Positions 49,969 to 57,888 of a stretch of DNA of 64,000 nucleotides are shown piece by piece; position 1 is the first letter of the stretch, and the number at the start of each line of letters is the position of its first letter. The notes under the pieces were generated by a model, which saw nothing but the letters and a program-made list of their open reading frames with translations, did not search any database and was not told the DNA's origin. Source of the stretch: Steroidobacteraceae bacterium (GTDB lineage Bacteria; Pseudomonadota; Gammaproteobacteria; Steroidobacterales; Steroidobacteraceae); the NCBI GenBank assembly GCA_019187185.1, contig JABAQU010000009.1, forward strand, positions 62,001-126,000, read 5' to 3'. A program made the translations under genes and the position numbers.

Positions 49969-50496
49969 ATGCCGAGGCCTCCCGCCAGCCCCAAACCGCG
50001 AGCAGCGGCCGTGATCGGCCAGGTCGTGCTGTACGCGGCGCTGGCCGGCGCCATCGCGGTCTTTTCGCGCTGGCCGGTCTACCACCAGCTCGAGCCCGAC
50101 CAGTCGTTGATCAAGCTGAGCATCGTGCACGAGACGCAGCACGTGACGGCCTGCCAGCGACGCACACCCGAGGAACTCGCGAAGTTGCCGCCGAACATGC
50201 GGGCGCCGATGAACTGCCCGCGCGAGCGCGCGCCGCTCACGGCCGAGGTGGACGTCGACGGCCATCCCGTGATTCGCCAGATCGCCCAGCCCTCCGGCCT
50301 CGCGCGCGACGGCCGGGCGCTGCTCAGTCATCGGCTGGTCACGACGGCGGGCAGCCACGAGATCGCGGTCCGCGTGCGCGACAGCGCGCGTACCACGGGC
50401 TTCGACTACCAGCGCGAGGAGAGAGTCACTTTGCAGCCGGCACAGATCCTGGTCATCGACCTGCAGCCCGAGCGGCACGAGATCACGTTCCGATGA
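49969..50496 (+). CDS. Membrane-anchored protein of unknown function in the heme-copper operon
   Basis: I do not recognise this 175-residue protein. It has one N-terminal helix (VIGQVVLYAALAGAIAVFS) and a periplasmic beta-rich domain with two cysteines (VTACQRRTPEEL and APMNCPRERAP), His residues in IVHETQHV, and a late DGRALLSHRLVTTAGSHEIAV. The two Cys flank a short helical loop and could form a disulfide or bind metal. It lies 7 nt after the SCO gene and overlaps the next start by 4 nt, so it belongs to the same unit. Confidence 0.7.
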   Translation: MPRPPASPKPRAAAVIGQVVLYAALAGAIAVFSRWPVYHQLEPDQSLIKLSIVHETQHVTACQRRTPEELAKLPPNMRAPMNCPRERAPLTAEVDVDGHPVIRQIAQPSGLARDGRALLSHRLVTTAGSHEIAVRVRDSARTTGFDYQREERVTLQPAQILVIDLQPERHEITFR

Positions 50497-51908
50497 GCAC
50501 GCGGTCGGATGCCGTACTCGCCGTCGACGCGGTTGGCGCCCCGGACCTCGCGAAGGTGATTCCGCCGGCGGGGCTCGGCCGCCTGACCCGCGGCTGGCTG
50601 TGGCTCGGCCTCTCGTCGCTCGCCGGCTCGGGCGTTTTCGCGGTCCTGCTGGTGCTGTCGCGGACACCGCAGGTCAACGAGTGGCTGCCGGTCGCAGAGT
50701 TCTTTCGCGTTGCGTTGATCGTGCACGTGAATCTCTCGGTGCTCGTGTGGTTCGTCGCGCTCGCCGGCATCCTCTGGTCGATGACCGGCTCGACGCGCGC
50801 ACCGGGCCTTGCGTGGCTGGCCCTTGGTCTTTGCGCAGTGGGCACGGTGATGATGGCGCTGGCGCCGTTCACGGGCTCCGGCCAGCCGATTGCCGCGAAC
50901 TACGTGCCGGTGCTCGACGGCCCCGTGTTCCTCACCGGCCTCGCCGTGTTCGGGCTGGGCGGTGCGGCGCTCGTGCTGCGCGGCCTCATGGCGGTGCAGC
51001 CCATCGGCCAGGCCCAGACCGAGGACGGCGCGATGCGCTTCGGACTCCTCGCGAGCCTGGTCGCCGCCGCCGTCGCGGTATTCGCATTCGCTGCGTCGTG
51101 GTGGCTCGTGCCACGTTCGCTCGATGCGCGGACGTACTACGAAATCCTCTTCTGGGGCGGCGGACACGCGCTGCAGTTCGTGTGGACGCTGCTGATGCTC
51201 GTCGGCTGGCTGTGGCTCGCGCGCGCCTGCGGTGCGCGCCTGTCGCTGAGTCCGCGGCTCACGGTGCTGCTGCTCGCGCTGGCGCTCGCGAGCGTGTTCG
51301 TCACGCCCTATGCCTATGTGGCTGCCGATGTCACGTCGGTCGAGTTTCGCCTGCTCAACACCTGGGCGATGCGGCTCGGCGGGGGCATCGCGATCGTGCC
51401 GATCGCGCTCGCGGTCGCAGCGGGGCTGCTGGGCGCCGGCGCGGCGCGGCGCGCCACCGTACCGCCGCTGCGCGCGGCGCTCGTCGCATCGATCGTGCTC
51501 TTCGGGGCAGGCGGCGTGATCGGCGCCTTCATCGGCGGCAGCGACGTGCGCATACCCGCGCACTATCACGGCTGCATCGTCGGCGTGACCCTCGCGCTGA
51601 TGGGCATGGTCTATCTCCTGCTGCCGAGGCTCGGCTACGGCGCGCCGTCGAGCCGTCTCGCGTTCTGGCAGCCGGTGCTGTACGGCGCGGGCCAGCTGCT
51701 GCACATCATCGGTCTCGTATGGTCGGGCGGCTACGGCGTGCAGCGCAAGGTGGCGGGCGCCGAGCAGGTGTTGCGCAGCACGGGCGAGGTCGCGGGGATG
51801 GGCCTGATGGGACTCGGGGGCCTTGTCGCGATCATCGGCGGCCTGCTGTTCGTCGTGGTCGTCGTGCAGGCGATGCGTGCGCGACCGCAGGTCGGGGCCC
51901 AACGATGA
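50493..51908 (+). CDS. Second heme-copper-like subunit I, two CuB histidines missing
   Basis: A 471-residue polytopic protein of the heme-copper oxidase fold. It keeps the heme ligands: His78 in IVHVNLSVLVW, and His357 and His359 in PAHYHGCIVGVTLALMG. Helix 6 still has His225 in WGGGHALQFVWTLL, with Phe at the place of the usual Tyr. The helix-7 HH pair that completes CuB is absent; the region reads FVTPYAYVAADVTSVEFRLLNT, written in parts FVTPYAYVAADV and TSVEFRLLNT. The protein may bind two hemes without CuB and act in electron transfer. It is coupled to both neighbours by 4-nt overlaps. Confidence 0.75.
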   Translation: MSTRSDAVLAVDAVGAPDLAKVIPPAGLGRLTRGWLWLGLSSLAGSGVFAVLLVLSRTPQVNEWLPVAEFFRVALIVHVNLSVLVWFVALAGILWSMTGSTRAPGLAWLALGLCAVGTVMMALAPFTGSGQPIAANYVPVLDGPVFLTGLAVFGLGGAALVLRGLMAVQPIGQAQTEDGAMRFGLLASLVAAAVAVFAFAASWWLVPRSLDARTYYEILFWGGGHALQFVWTLLMLVGWLWLARACGARLSLSPRLTVLLLALALASVFVTPYAYVAADVTSVEFRLLNTWAMRLGGGIAIVPIALAVAAGLLGAGAARRATVPPLRAALVASIVLFGAGGVIGAFIGGSDVRIPAHYHGCIVGVTLALMGMVYLLLPRLGYGAPSSRLAFWQPVLYGAGQLLHIIGLVWSGGYGVQRKVAGAEQVLRSTGEVAGMGLMGLGGLVAIIGGLLFVVVVVQAMRARPQVGAQR

Positions 51909-53821
51909 TCAGGGCTCTGCAGGGCCTGATCCGCTGGTTGTTCATGCATGCGGAGGCGGTGTTCAACCGGGCCTTCGGCGACCGGCTGAACCCGCTGTAC
52001 TACCTGGGCGCGATCACTTTCTTCCTGTTCTGGGTCGTCGCCATCACGGGCCTGTACCTGTACGCGTTTTTCGATACGGCGGTCACCGGCGCCTACGACT
52101 CGGTCGAGTCACTGACCCATGCGCAGCCGTATGTCGGTGGCATCATGCGCAGCGTGCACCGCTATGCCTCCGACGGCATGGTGGTCCTCATGTTCGTGCA
52201 CATGCTGCGGTACTTCGCATTCGACCGCCTGCGCGGCTTTCGCTGGTTCTCGTGGGTCACGGGTGTCGTCCTCATCTGGTTCGTGTACATCAGCGGAGTC
52301 GGCGGCTACATGCTGCCCTGGGACCGGCTCGCGCAGTTCGTGACGGTTGCGAGTTTCGAGTGGCTCGACTGGCTGCCCGGCATCGACGGCAGCCTGATCC
52401 GCAATGTCATCTATCCGGAGAGCGTCAACGACCGTTTCTTCTCGCTGCTCGCCTTCATGCACATCGGCGCGCCGCTCCTGACGCTGCTGCTGATGTGGGT
52501 ACACGTCCAGCGCGTGCCGAAGGCCGATACCCAGCCGCCGCGACCGATCGCCATCGGCGTCCTCGCGACGCTCGTGCTGCTCGCGCTCGTGCAACCGGTA
52601 CTGAGCCAGGGCGGCCCGGCCGACCTAGCCGTCGCCGTGAATGCCGTTGCGCTCGACTGGTTCTACCTCGCGCTCTTCCCGCTGGTCTACGCCTGGCCGT
52701 TGCAGCACACCTGGATGCTCGTCATCGGTGTCACGCTGCTGCTCGCGATGCTGCCCTGGCTGCGCCTGCGGCGCGGCGGGCGCAAACCCGAGGTGCACAT
52801 CGAAATGCATCCGGGGCCGCGGCGCGTGACGGCGCTGCCGGGTGAAACGCTCCTCGAGGCGGGCCTGCGTGCGGGGCTCGCGCTGCCGTACGAATGCCGC
52901 AACGGCGGCTGCCAGGTGTGCGTGTGCACGGTCATGCAGGGCGAGGTCGATCACGGCGCGTACCAGCCCGACGCCCTGACGGATGCGATGCGCGCGAACG
53001 GCAAGGCGCTGATGTGCTGCGCGACGGCGCTCGGCGACGTCGCGATCGAGATCGACGTCGAGTCGATCGACCCGGGCGGCATGGCACCGGTGCTCGAGCG
53101 GGTGGCGCGCATCGAGCAGATGCGGCCCCTCAGCGACGACGTGATGGAGATGAAGCTGTCGCTGCCCGGCGGTGAGCGGATGGATTTCGGCGCGGGTCAG
53201 TACGTCAACGTGGTGCTGGAAGATGGCGAGCGACGCGCCTACTCGTTCGCGAACGCGCCGCACGACAACGAATTCATAGAGCTGCAGGTCAAGCTGATTC
53301 CGGGCGGCCGCTTCTCGCCACGCGTGTTCACGTCGCTCAAGGTCGGCGACACGCTCCAGATCGAAGGCCCATTCGGCCGCTTCACGCTGCGACCGGGCGT
53401 ACGGCCGATCCTGCTCGTCGCGACGTCCACCGGTTTTGCGCCGATCAAGAGCATCGTCGAGGACGCACTGCACCGTGGCGTGCGCCGCCCGATGCGCCTG
53501 TACTGGGGCGTACGCCATCGCAGCGACCTTTACCAGCTCGATGTGTGCGCTCGGTGGGAGCGCGAACACGCAGACTTCAAGTTCATTCCCGTGCTGTCAC
53601 GGCCGGAGGGCAGCGGCTGGACCGGTCGCACCGGCCACGTGGATACCGCCATCCTCGAGGATTTCCCGAACCTGCAGGGCTACGAGGTGTACGTCTGCGG
53701 CTCGGTGCAACTCGTCCGCGGCGCGGTGCCCGCATTCCTGTCGCGTGGCCTCAGCGAGAACGCCTGCTTCACCGATACCTTCACGCCCGCGACCGCGGTG
53801 ACCGCACAGCAGCCGTCCTGA
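51905..53821 (+). CDS. Cytochrome b - 2Fe-2S ferredoxin - FAD/NAD(P) reductase fusion
   Basis: A 638-residue three-part protein. Residues 1-300 are a cytochrome b N-domain with two His pairs spaced 13 residues apart (His85/His99 and His186/His200) and the GYMLPW loop, so it should hold two b hemes. Residues about 300-390 are a plant-type 2Fe-2S ferredoxin with Cys331, Cys336 and Cys339 (ECRNGGCQVC) and a late MCC. Residues 395-630 are a ferredoxin-NADP reductase module with the FAD motif RRAYSFANAP and the NAD(P) loop ATSTGFAPIKS. Together they could pass electrons from NAD(P)H through FAD and 2Fe-2S to membrane hemes. It ends the operon. Confidence 0.85.
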   Translation: MIRALQGLIRWLFMHAEAVFNRAFGDRLNPLYYLGAITFFLFWVVAITGLYLYAFFDTAVTGAYDSVESLTHAQPYVGGIMRSVHRYASDGMVVLMFVHMLRYFAFDRLRGFRWFSWVTGVVLIWFVYISGVGGYMLPWDRLAQFVTVASFEWLDWLPGIDGSLIRNVIYPESVNDRFFSLLAFMHIGAPLLTLLLMWVHVQRVPKADTQPPRPIAIGVLATLVLLALVQPVLSQGGPADLAVAVNAVALDWFYLALFPLVYAWPLQHTWMLVIGVTLLLAMLPWLRLRRGGRKPEVHIEMHPGPRRVTALPGETLLEAGLRAGLALPYECRNGGCQVCVCTVMQGEVDHGAYQPDALTDAMRANGKALMCCATALGDVAIEIDVESIDPGGMAPVLERVARIEQMRPLSDDVMEMKLSLPGGERMDFGAGQYVNVVLEDGERRAYSFANAPHDNEFIELQVKLIPGGRFSPRVFTSLKVGDTLQIEGPFGRFTLRPGVRPILLVATSTGFAPIKSIVEDALHRGVRRPMRLYWGVRHRSDLYQLDVCARWEREHADFKFIPVLSRPEGSGWTGRTGHVDTAILEDFPNLQGYEVYVCGSVQLVRGAVPAFLSRGLSENACFTDTFTPATAVTAQQPS

Positions 53822-53845
53822 CCGGTCCGCTTCCATGACCGCGCG

Positions 53846-54820
53846 TCAGGGGCAGGGCTCGCCGGCCGCGGGAGCGCGTGCGCTGATTTCACCGGCCGTG
53901 GCATCGACGGCCGCCGCGAGCGCAGTCCCGCGTGCATGCTCGCGCGCCACGGCGATCTCGGCGAGCGCCGCCTCGCGACAACCGCGCAGTGACAGCAACT
54001 CTGCATAGTTGTTGCGTGCGGCGACATCGTTCGGGGCGCGCAGCAGCAGTTCGCGCAAGTCCTCCTCGGCGCCCGCGCGATCGCCCTCGGCGAGCCGCAT
54101 GTTCGCGGCGCCGAGCCGCAGCAGCGGTGCATCGGGCCAGCGCGTGATGCCCGCGTCATAGGCGCGCAAGGCTGCGCCCTTGTCGATGTGCTCGAAGTCG
54201 GCGACTGCAGCCGCGAAGCCGGACGCGGTGGCTGCTTGCGGCACCTCTCCCGGGCGCAGCACGACAAATCCCCAGCGATGCGCGCGCCCCCAGGCGCCCT
54301 TGAAGCGCCACAGCGACATGCGGGCGCGCTGCGTTCTGCCCGACCGCAGCAGCATGCGCCCCGCGTCGCGTTCGTAGCCGACCGCGACCGCGTAGTGCCA
54401 GATCGGCCAGGCATCGACGCCGAGATTCAGCAGCACGAGTACGGGGCGCCCTTCGGCGAGCAATCGTACCAGTGTCTCGAACCGGGGCTCGATGACATAG
54501 GGAATGCGATGCCGTTGCCGCGCTGCCGCCAGCATTTCGATCTGCAGGCTGCCTTTGCGCGCCGGAATATAGACGTCGCCGACGAGTTCCGCGGGCGTCA
54601 CGTGGGCACCGCTCGCGCCGAGGAGGGTGGCCAATGCGGCCGGGCCGCACTGATGGTCATCCTGTGGAAAAAACGGGGTTGCCGACAGATCGACCTGCGG
54701 AGGAGTGTCGGCGGGCCACGGCGCAGTCGCGCCGGGCCCGCCGGATCTTCCGGGGAGCGTGCCGCAGCCACTCGCGAGCAGCGCAACGGCGAGCACCGCC
54801 GTGCGACCGATACGCATCAT
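53846..54820 (-). CDS. PA2778-type C39-like cysteine peptidase lipoprotein with TPR repeats
   Basis: A 324-residue lipoprotein (lipobox ASGC, Cys19) with a C39/papain-like domain: active Cys in DDHQCGPAALATLLG and His in WPIWHYAVAVGYERD. The C-terminal 100 residues form tetratricopeptide helices (LLRLGAANMRLAEGDRAGAE). This is the layout of the PA2778 family of Pseudomonas, whose substrate is unknown. The gene starts 15 nt after the PA2779-type gene, as in pseudomonads. Confidence 0.85.
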   Translation of the reverse strand: MMRIGRTAVLAVALLASGCGTLPGRSGGPGATAPWPADTPPQVDLSATPFFPQDDHQCGPAALATLLGASGAHVTPAELVGDVYIPARKGSLQIEMLAAARQRHRIPYVIEPRFETLVRLLAEGRPVLVLLNLGVDAWPIWHYAVAVGYERDAGRMLLRSGRTQRARMSLWRFKGAWGRAHRWGFVVLRPGEVPQAATASGFAAAVADFEHIDKGAALRAYDAGITRWPDAPLLRLGAANMRLAEGDRAGAEEDLRELLLRAPNDVAARNNYAELLSLRGCREAALAEIAVAREHARGTALAAAVDATAGEISARAPAAGEPCP

Positions 54821-54835
54821 GGCTCGGGCGCCGGG

Positions 54836-55216
54836 TCAGACCTTCTTGAAAATGTCGATCACGCCGGTGAACTCGAGAATCATCAGGACGATGAAGACGA
54901 TGCCGATCACGGCGAGGACGTCGCCGCCCGCCGGCGCCTGCTCGAGCCGGGTCGCGAAGGACGCGAGCTCCGTGTCGGTCAGCGCAGCCGCCCGATCACG
55001 GGCCGCCTGCGGTGAGACGCCGAGATCGGTGAGGCGCTGCTGGACATCGGCGCGCGCGAGTACGCTGTCGACGCGCGCGAGGTTCGCGCTACGCGCGCTC
55101 GCTGCCACTGCGGCGCTGGTGTCGATCATTGCGGCGCGGGCGGGGGCAGGCACGACGCCGGCGACAAAGGCAGCCAGGGTCACCGCGACGATGCCGCGCC
55201 GTAGAGTCATGGTCAT
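54836..55216 (-). CDS. PA2779-family small exported protein
   Basis: A 126-residue protein with a signal peptide (RGIVAVTLAAFVAGVVPAPARA), a central helical region (ARADVQQRLTDLGVSPQAARDR and LTDTELASFATRL, here shown in part) and a C-terminal membrane helix ending IDIFKKV. It is the usual partner of the PA2778-type peptidase and may be its substrate or anchor; that is inference from pairing. AAGGAG lies 7 nt before the ATG at 55216. Confidence 0.82.
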   Translation of the reverse strand: MTMTLRRGIVAVTLAAFVAGVVPAPARAAMIDTSAAVAASARSANLARVDSVLARADVQQRLTDLGVSPQAARDRAAALTDTELASFATRLEQAPAGGDVLAVIGIVFIVLMILEFTGVIDIFKKV

Positions 55217-55253
55217 GGGATCTCCTTGCAAGGACGCGCACAACGCGCCGCGC

Positions 55254-55283
55254 AGTCTAGGCAAAAGCGCGCGGCCGCCACAA
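55254..55283 (-). promoter_or_regulatory. Possible promoter of the PA2779-PA2778 pair
   Basis: On the minus strand TTGTGG (55283-55278) and TAGACT (55259-55254) are 18 bp apart. The leader would be about 30 nt. The rest of the 55217-55420 gap, up to the next gene on the plus strand, shows no gene and no clear repeat. Confidence 0.35.
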
Positions 55284-55420
55284 GTCGCGGAGAGGCGATG
55301 CTGCGGCGCACGCCCATGCGCCCGGCCTCCGAGGCGGCACCGCGCCGCAGGGTGTCGAATCTGTATTTTCACGTGACAACGGCGTACAACGTCCTGCGTC
55401 GCAACCCGAGGGGAACTGCC

Positions 55421-55924
55421 ATGCACAGACTTGCGAGAGCTGCACTCGTCGCAGCAGGCCTGCTGGCGGTGGTCGGATGCACGCCATCCGGGCCAGACGC
55501 CGGCAATACCAAGGCGGACGAAGACACGATGCGCCGCGGCACCGAGAGGTGGATTGGCGCCTATTCGAAGGGGGATGTCGACGCGATCATGGCGCTGTAC
55601 ACCGAAGATGCGGTCGTCATGCCGCCAGGCGCGCATGCGGCCACCACGCCTGAGGCGCTGCGGGATTTCCTGACGACCGACATCGCGACCTCAGCCGGAC
55701 TGACCTTCGAACTCGGCGACAGCGCGACCGGTGTTTCGGGTGACCTCGGCTGGCACGCAGGAGCCTTCTCGGTGAAGAACTCGGCGGGCGAGACCGTCAA
55801 TACCGGCAAGTATCTCGAGGTGTGGCGCCGGGCGAATGGCAAGTGGCTGATCGTGCGCGACATGTGGAACCTGGATGCCGCGCCGGGCTCCGTGGCCTCA
55901 CCGGCGCCGGCACCGACGAGCTGA
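55421..55924 (+). CDS. SnoaL/DUF4440-like lipoprotein
   Basis: A 167-residue lipoprotein (lipobox VVGC, Cys20) with an NTF2-like cone fold: ERWIGAYSKGDVDAIMALYT, EDAVVMPPG, and the late strands KYLEVWRRANGKWLIVRDMW. Such domains occur in ketosteroid isomerases and in many proteins of unknown role, so no reaction can be assigned. The ATG at 55421 follows a GAGGGGAA ribosome-binding stretch. Convergent with another SnoaL-like gene 4 bp downstream. Confidence 0.8.
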   Translation: MHRLARAALVAAGLLAVVGCTPSGPDAGNTKADEDTMRRGTERWIGAYSKGDVDAIMALYTEDAVVMPPGAHAATTPEALRDFLTTDIATSAGLTFELGDSATGVSGDLGWHAGAFSVKNSAGETVNTGKYLEVWRRANGKWLIVRDMWNLDAAPGSVASPAPAPTS

Positions 55925-55928
55925 CGCG

Positions 55929-56480
55929 TCAATGCGCGGCGGCGCCCGATTGGCGTGCGGGCGCCATGGCGGTGTGCAGATGGCGGATGCGCCATTGCCC
56001 CGCGGCCAGGCTGAGCACGGCCGTACCCGTGCCGGTCATCGATACACGATGCCGGCCATCCTCGAACTGTGCGCTGCGCACGGTCACGTCGAACGACCAG
56101 GCATACGTGGCGTAGGCGAGCGTGCCGACGACGTGAGGGCGCACATCGCTGATGCGATACGACGGCGCCTCGAACAGCGCCATCTCGGGTGCGAGATGGT
56201 CGCGAAAGCTCTGCCATCCGTGGTCGACGTGGCTGCCCTCGAAGTACGTGAAGGCGTCCTCATCGGCGATCAGCGGGCGTACCGCTGCGAGGTCGTTCGC
56301 GCTGAGTGCCGCGGCGTAGCGGTCCAGCACCGCGGCAACCGCGAGCGCCTGGCCGACGAGCGGCGTTGCGACGGGGGCAGCATGCGTTTCGCCTTCGTGT
56401 GCGTCTGCCGCGCCAACGGGCAGCAGCGTGGCGAGGAACACAAGGGCGGGTAGACAGCCGGCAGGCAATCGCGCTCGCAT
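55929..56480 (-). CDS. Exported SnoaL/DUF4440-like protein
   Basis: A 183-residue protein with a signal peptide (LPALVFLATLLPVGAADA) and an NTF2-like domain: VLDRYAAALSANDLAAVRPL, DEDAFTYFEGSHVDHGWQSF and QWRIRHLHTAMAPAR. His residues in the cone could bind a ligand or metal. It lies 11 nt after an exported amidohydrolase and may share its transcript. Its fold matches that of the convergent neighbour, but the sequences differ, so recent duplication is unlikely. Confidence 0.8.
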   Translation of the reverse strand: MRARLPAGCLPALVFLATLLPVGAADAHEGETHAAPVATPLVGQALAVAAVLDRYAAALSANDLAAVRPLIADEDAFTYFEGSHVDHGWQSFRDHLAPEMALFEAPSYRISDVRPHVVGTLAYATYAWSFDVTVRSAQFEDGRHRVSMTGTGTAVLSLAAGQWRIRHLHTAMAPARQSGAAAH

Positions 56481-56491
56481 GGCGGCTCCTC

Positions 56492-57862
56492 TCAGAACGT
56501 GGCCGAAGGTGGCGGATAGGAGAAGGGTTCGACCATGCGGCCGTCGCGCTTGGCGATACGGCCGCTCTTCATCACGAAATCGACGTCGAGGAGCGTACCG
56601 ACGTCGTCGAGCGGGTTCCCGGCAACCGCTATGAGGTCCGCGAGTTTGCCGGGCTCGAGCGTGCCGACCTCACCTGCGATGCCGAACAGGTCGGCCGTCG
56701 CGACGGTGGCGCTGCGCAGCGCATCCATCGGCGACATCCCGAAGCGGACCATCAGGCCGAATTCCTTGGCGTTGTCGCCGTGCGCGAACGTGCCGGCGTC
56801 GGTGCCGAATGCGATTTTCACGCCGGCGGCGTACGCACGTTCGAAGGCCTTGTGTTCGTTCCGGATGCGAACCGATTCAGGATTCGGGACCTTGAAGATT
56901 GGCGGTGGGTAGCTCGCCGACAACGTCGGCACGAGATAGGTGCCCGCTTTCTTCATCATCGCGAGGCCCTCGTCGTCGACGAGAAAGCCGTGCTCGATCG
57001 AATCGACGCCGGCGTGCACCGCCTGGCGGATCGCGAGGGCGGAGTACGCGTGGGCCGCGGCTTTCAGCCCGAGCAGGTGCGCGGTCGCGACGATCGCCTC
57101 GACCTCGTCCGGGAAAAACTCGGGCTCGAGCGCCGTGTTCGAGCTGAAGCCTCCGGTCGAGGTGAACTTGATCACGTCGGCGCCGAGCTTGTACTGAAAG
57201 CGCACTGCCTCGCGGCACTCGTATGGCCCGTCACACGTGCCATCGCGCAGGCGTGCCTGCGGGTCGCCTGTCGCGTCGAGCGGCAGCGTGTCGCCGTGCC
57301 CGCCGGTCACCGCGAGCGCCGAACCCGCGACCAGGATGCGCGGACCGATCATGCGGCCTTGCCGTATCGCATTGCGTACGGCGAACACGGACGAGTCGTC
57401 GGATCCGAGGTCGCGCAGCGTCGTGAAGCCGGCGGCGAGGCTGCGCCGGGCGTAGATCATCGCATTCACGGCACGCTCGGCTCCGGTCGACGGATTGCGG
57501 TCGCCGCGCTCGGTACGGTGCCGGCCGAACGACGGTTCCATCGCGAGGTGCACATGGGCGTCCATCAGGCCGGGCAGCACGAACCGGTTGCGCAGGTCGA
57601 TCACTTCGACCATCGCGCCCGCGGACGTCTGCAGCACAGCTGCATCGGTGTACCCCTTGTCGACGGACAGGATGCGATCGTTCCTGACGATGATCGACAT
57701 CTCCCGTTCCGGCGGCCGGCCCGGTACGGCGAGCAAGATTCCGGCGTGCACGACGACATAGCGGTCCGGCGGAGCTGCAGCGACAGCTGCGTGAGGCGCG
57801 GCGGCAGGCAAGAGCCCGACGATTGTCGCCAGCATGCGTGCGACGAGCCAGGATGTACGCAT
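56492..57862 (-). CDS. Exported amidohydrolase (prolidase/imidazolonepropionase-like)
   Basis: A 456-residue TIM-barrel metal hydrolase with a signal peptide (VARMLATIVGLLPAAAPHAAVA). Metal and catalytic residues are in LPGLMDAHVHLAME (HxH), the probable carboxylated Lys in GADVIKFTSTGGF, KAAAHAYSAL, SIEHGF and AFGTDAGTFAH. Relatives of this branch cleave Xaa-Pro or other carboxy-terminal dipeptides, or related amides; the exact substrate is unknown. The start used is ATG 57862; an upstream ATG at 57892 would overlap the lysR stop by 4 nt. Confidence 0.85.
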   Translation of the reverse strand: MRTSWLVARMLATIVGLLPAAAPHAAVAAAPPDRYVVVHAGILLAVPGRPPEREMSIIVRNDRILSVDKGYTDAAVLQTSAGAMVEVIDLRNRFVLPGLMDAHVHLAMEPSFGRHRTERGDRNPSTGAERAVNAMIYARRSLAAGFTTLRDLGSDDSSVFAVRNAIRQGRMIGPRILVAGSALAVTGGHGDTLPLDATGDPQARLRDGTCDGPYECREAVRFQYKLGADVIKFTSTGGFSSNTALEPEFFPDEVEAIVATAHLLGLKAAAHAYSALAIRQAVHAGVDSIEHGFLVDDEGLAMMKKAGTYLVPTLSASYPPPIFKVPNPESVRIRNEHKAFERAYAAGVKIAFGTDAGTFAHGDNAKEFGLMVRFGMSPMDALRSATVATADLFGIAGEVGTLEPGKLADLIAVAGNPLDDVGTLLDVDFVMKSGRIAKRDGRMVEPFSYPPPSATF

Positions 57863-57888
57863 TCGAGTTTCCCCCGCAGTGCCGGATG

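Noticed and set aside
46145-53821. The heme-copper locus as a recently acquired island
   Set aside because: GC content and codon use look the same as in the neighbours, and there is no integrase, transposase, tRNA or direct repeat at the borders.
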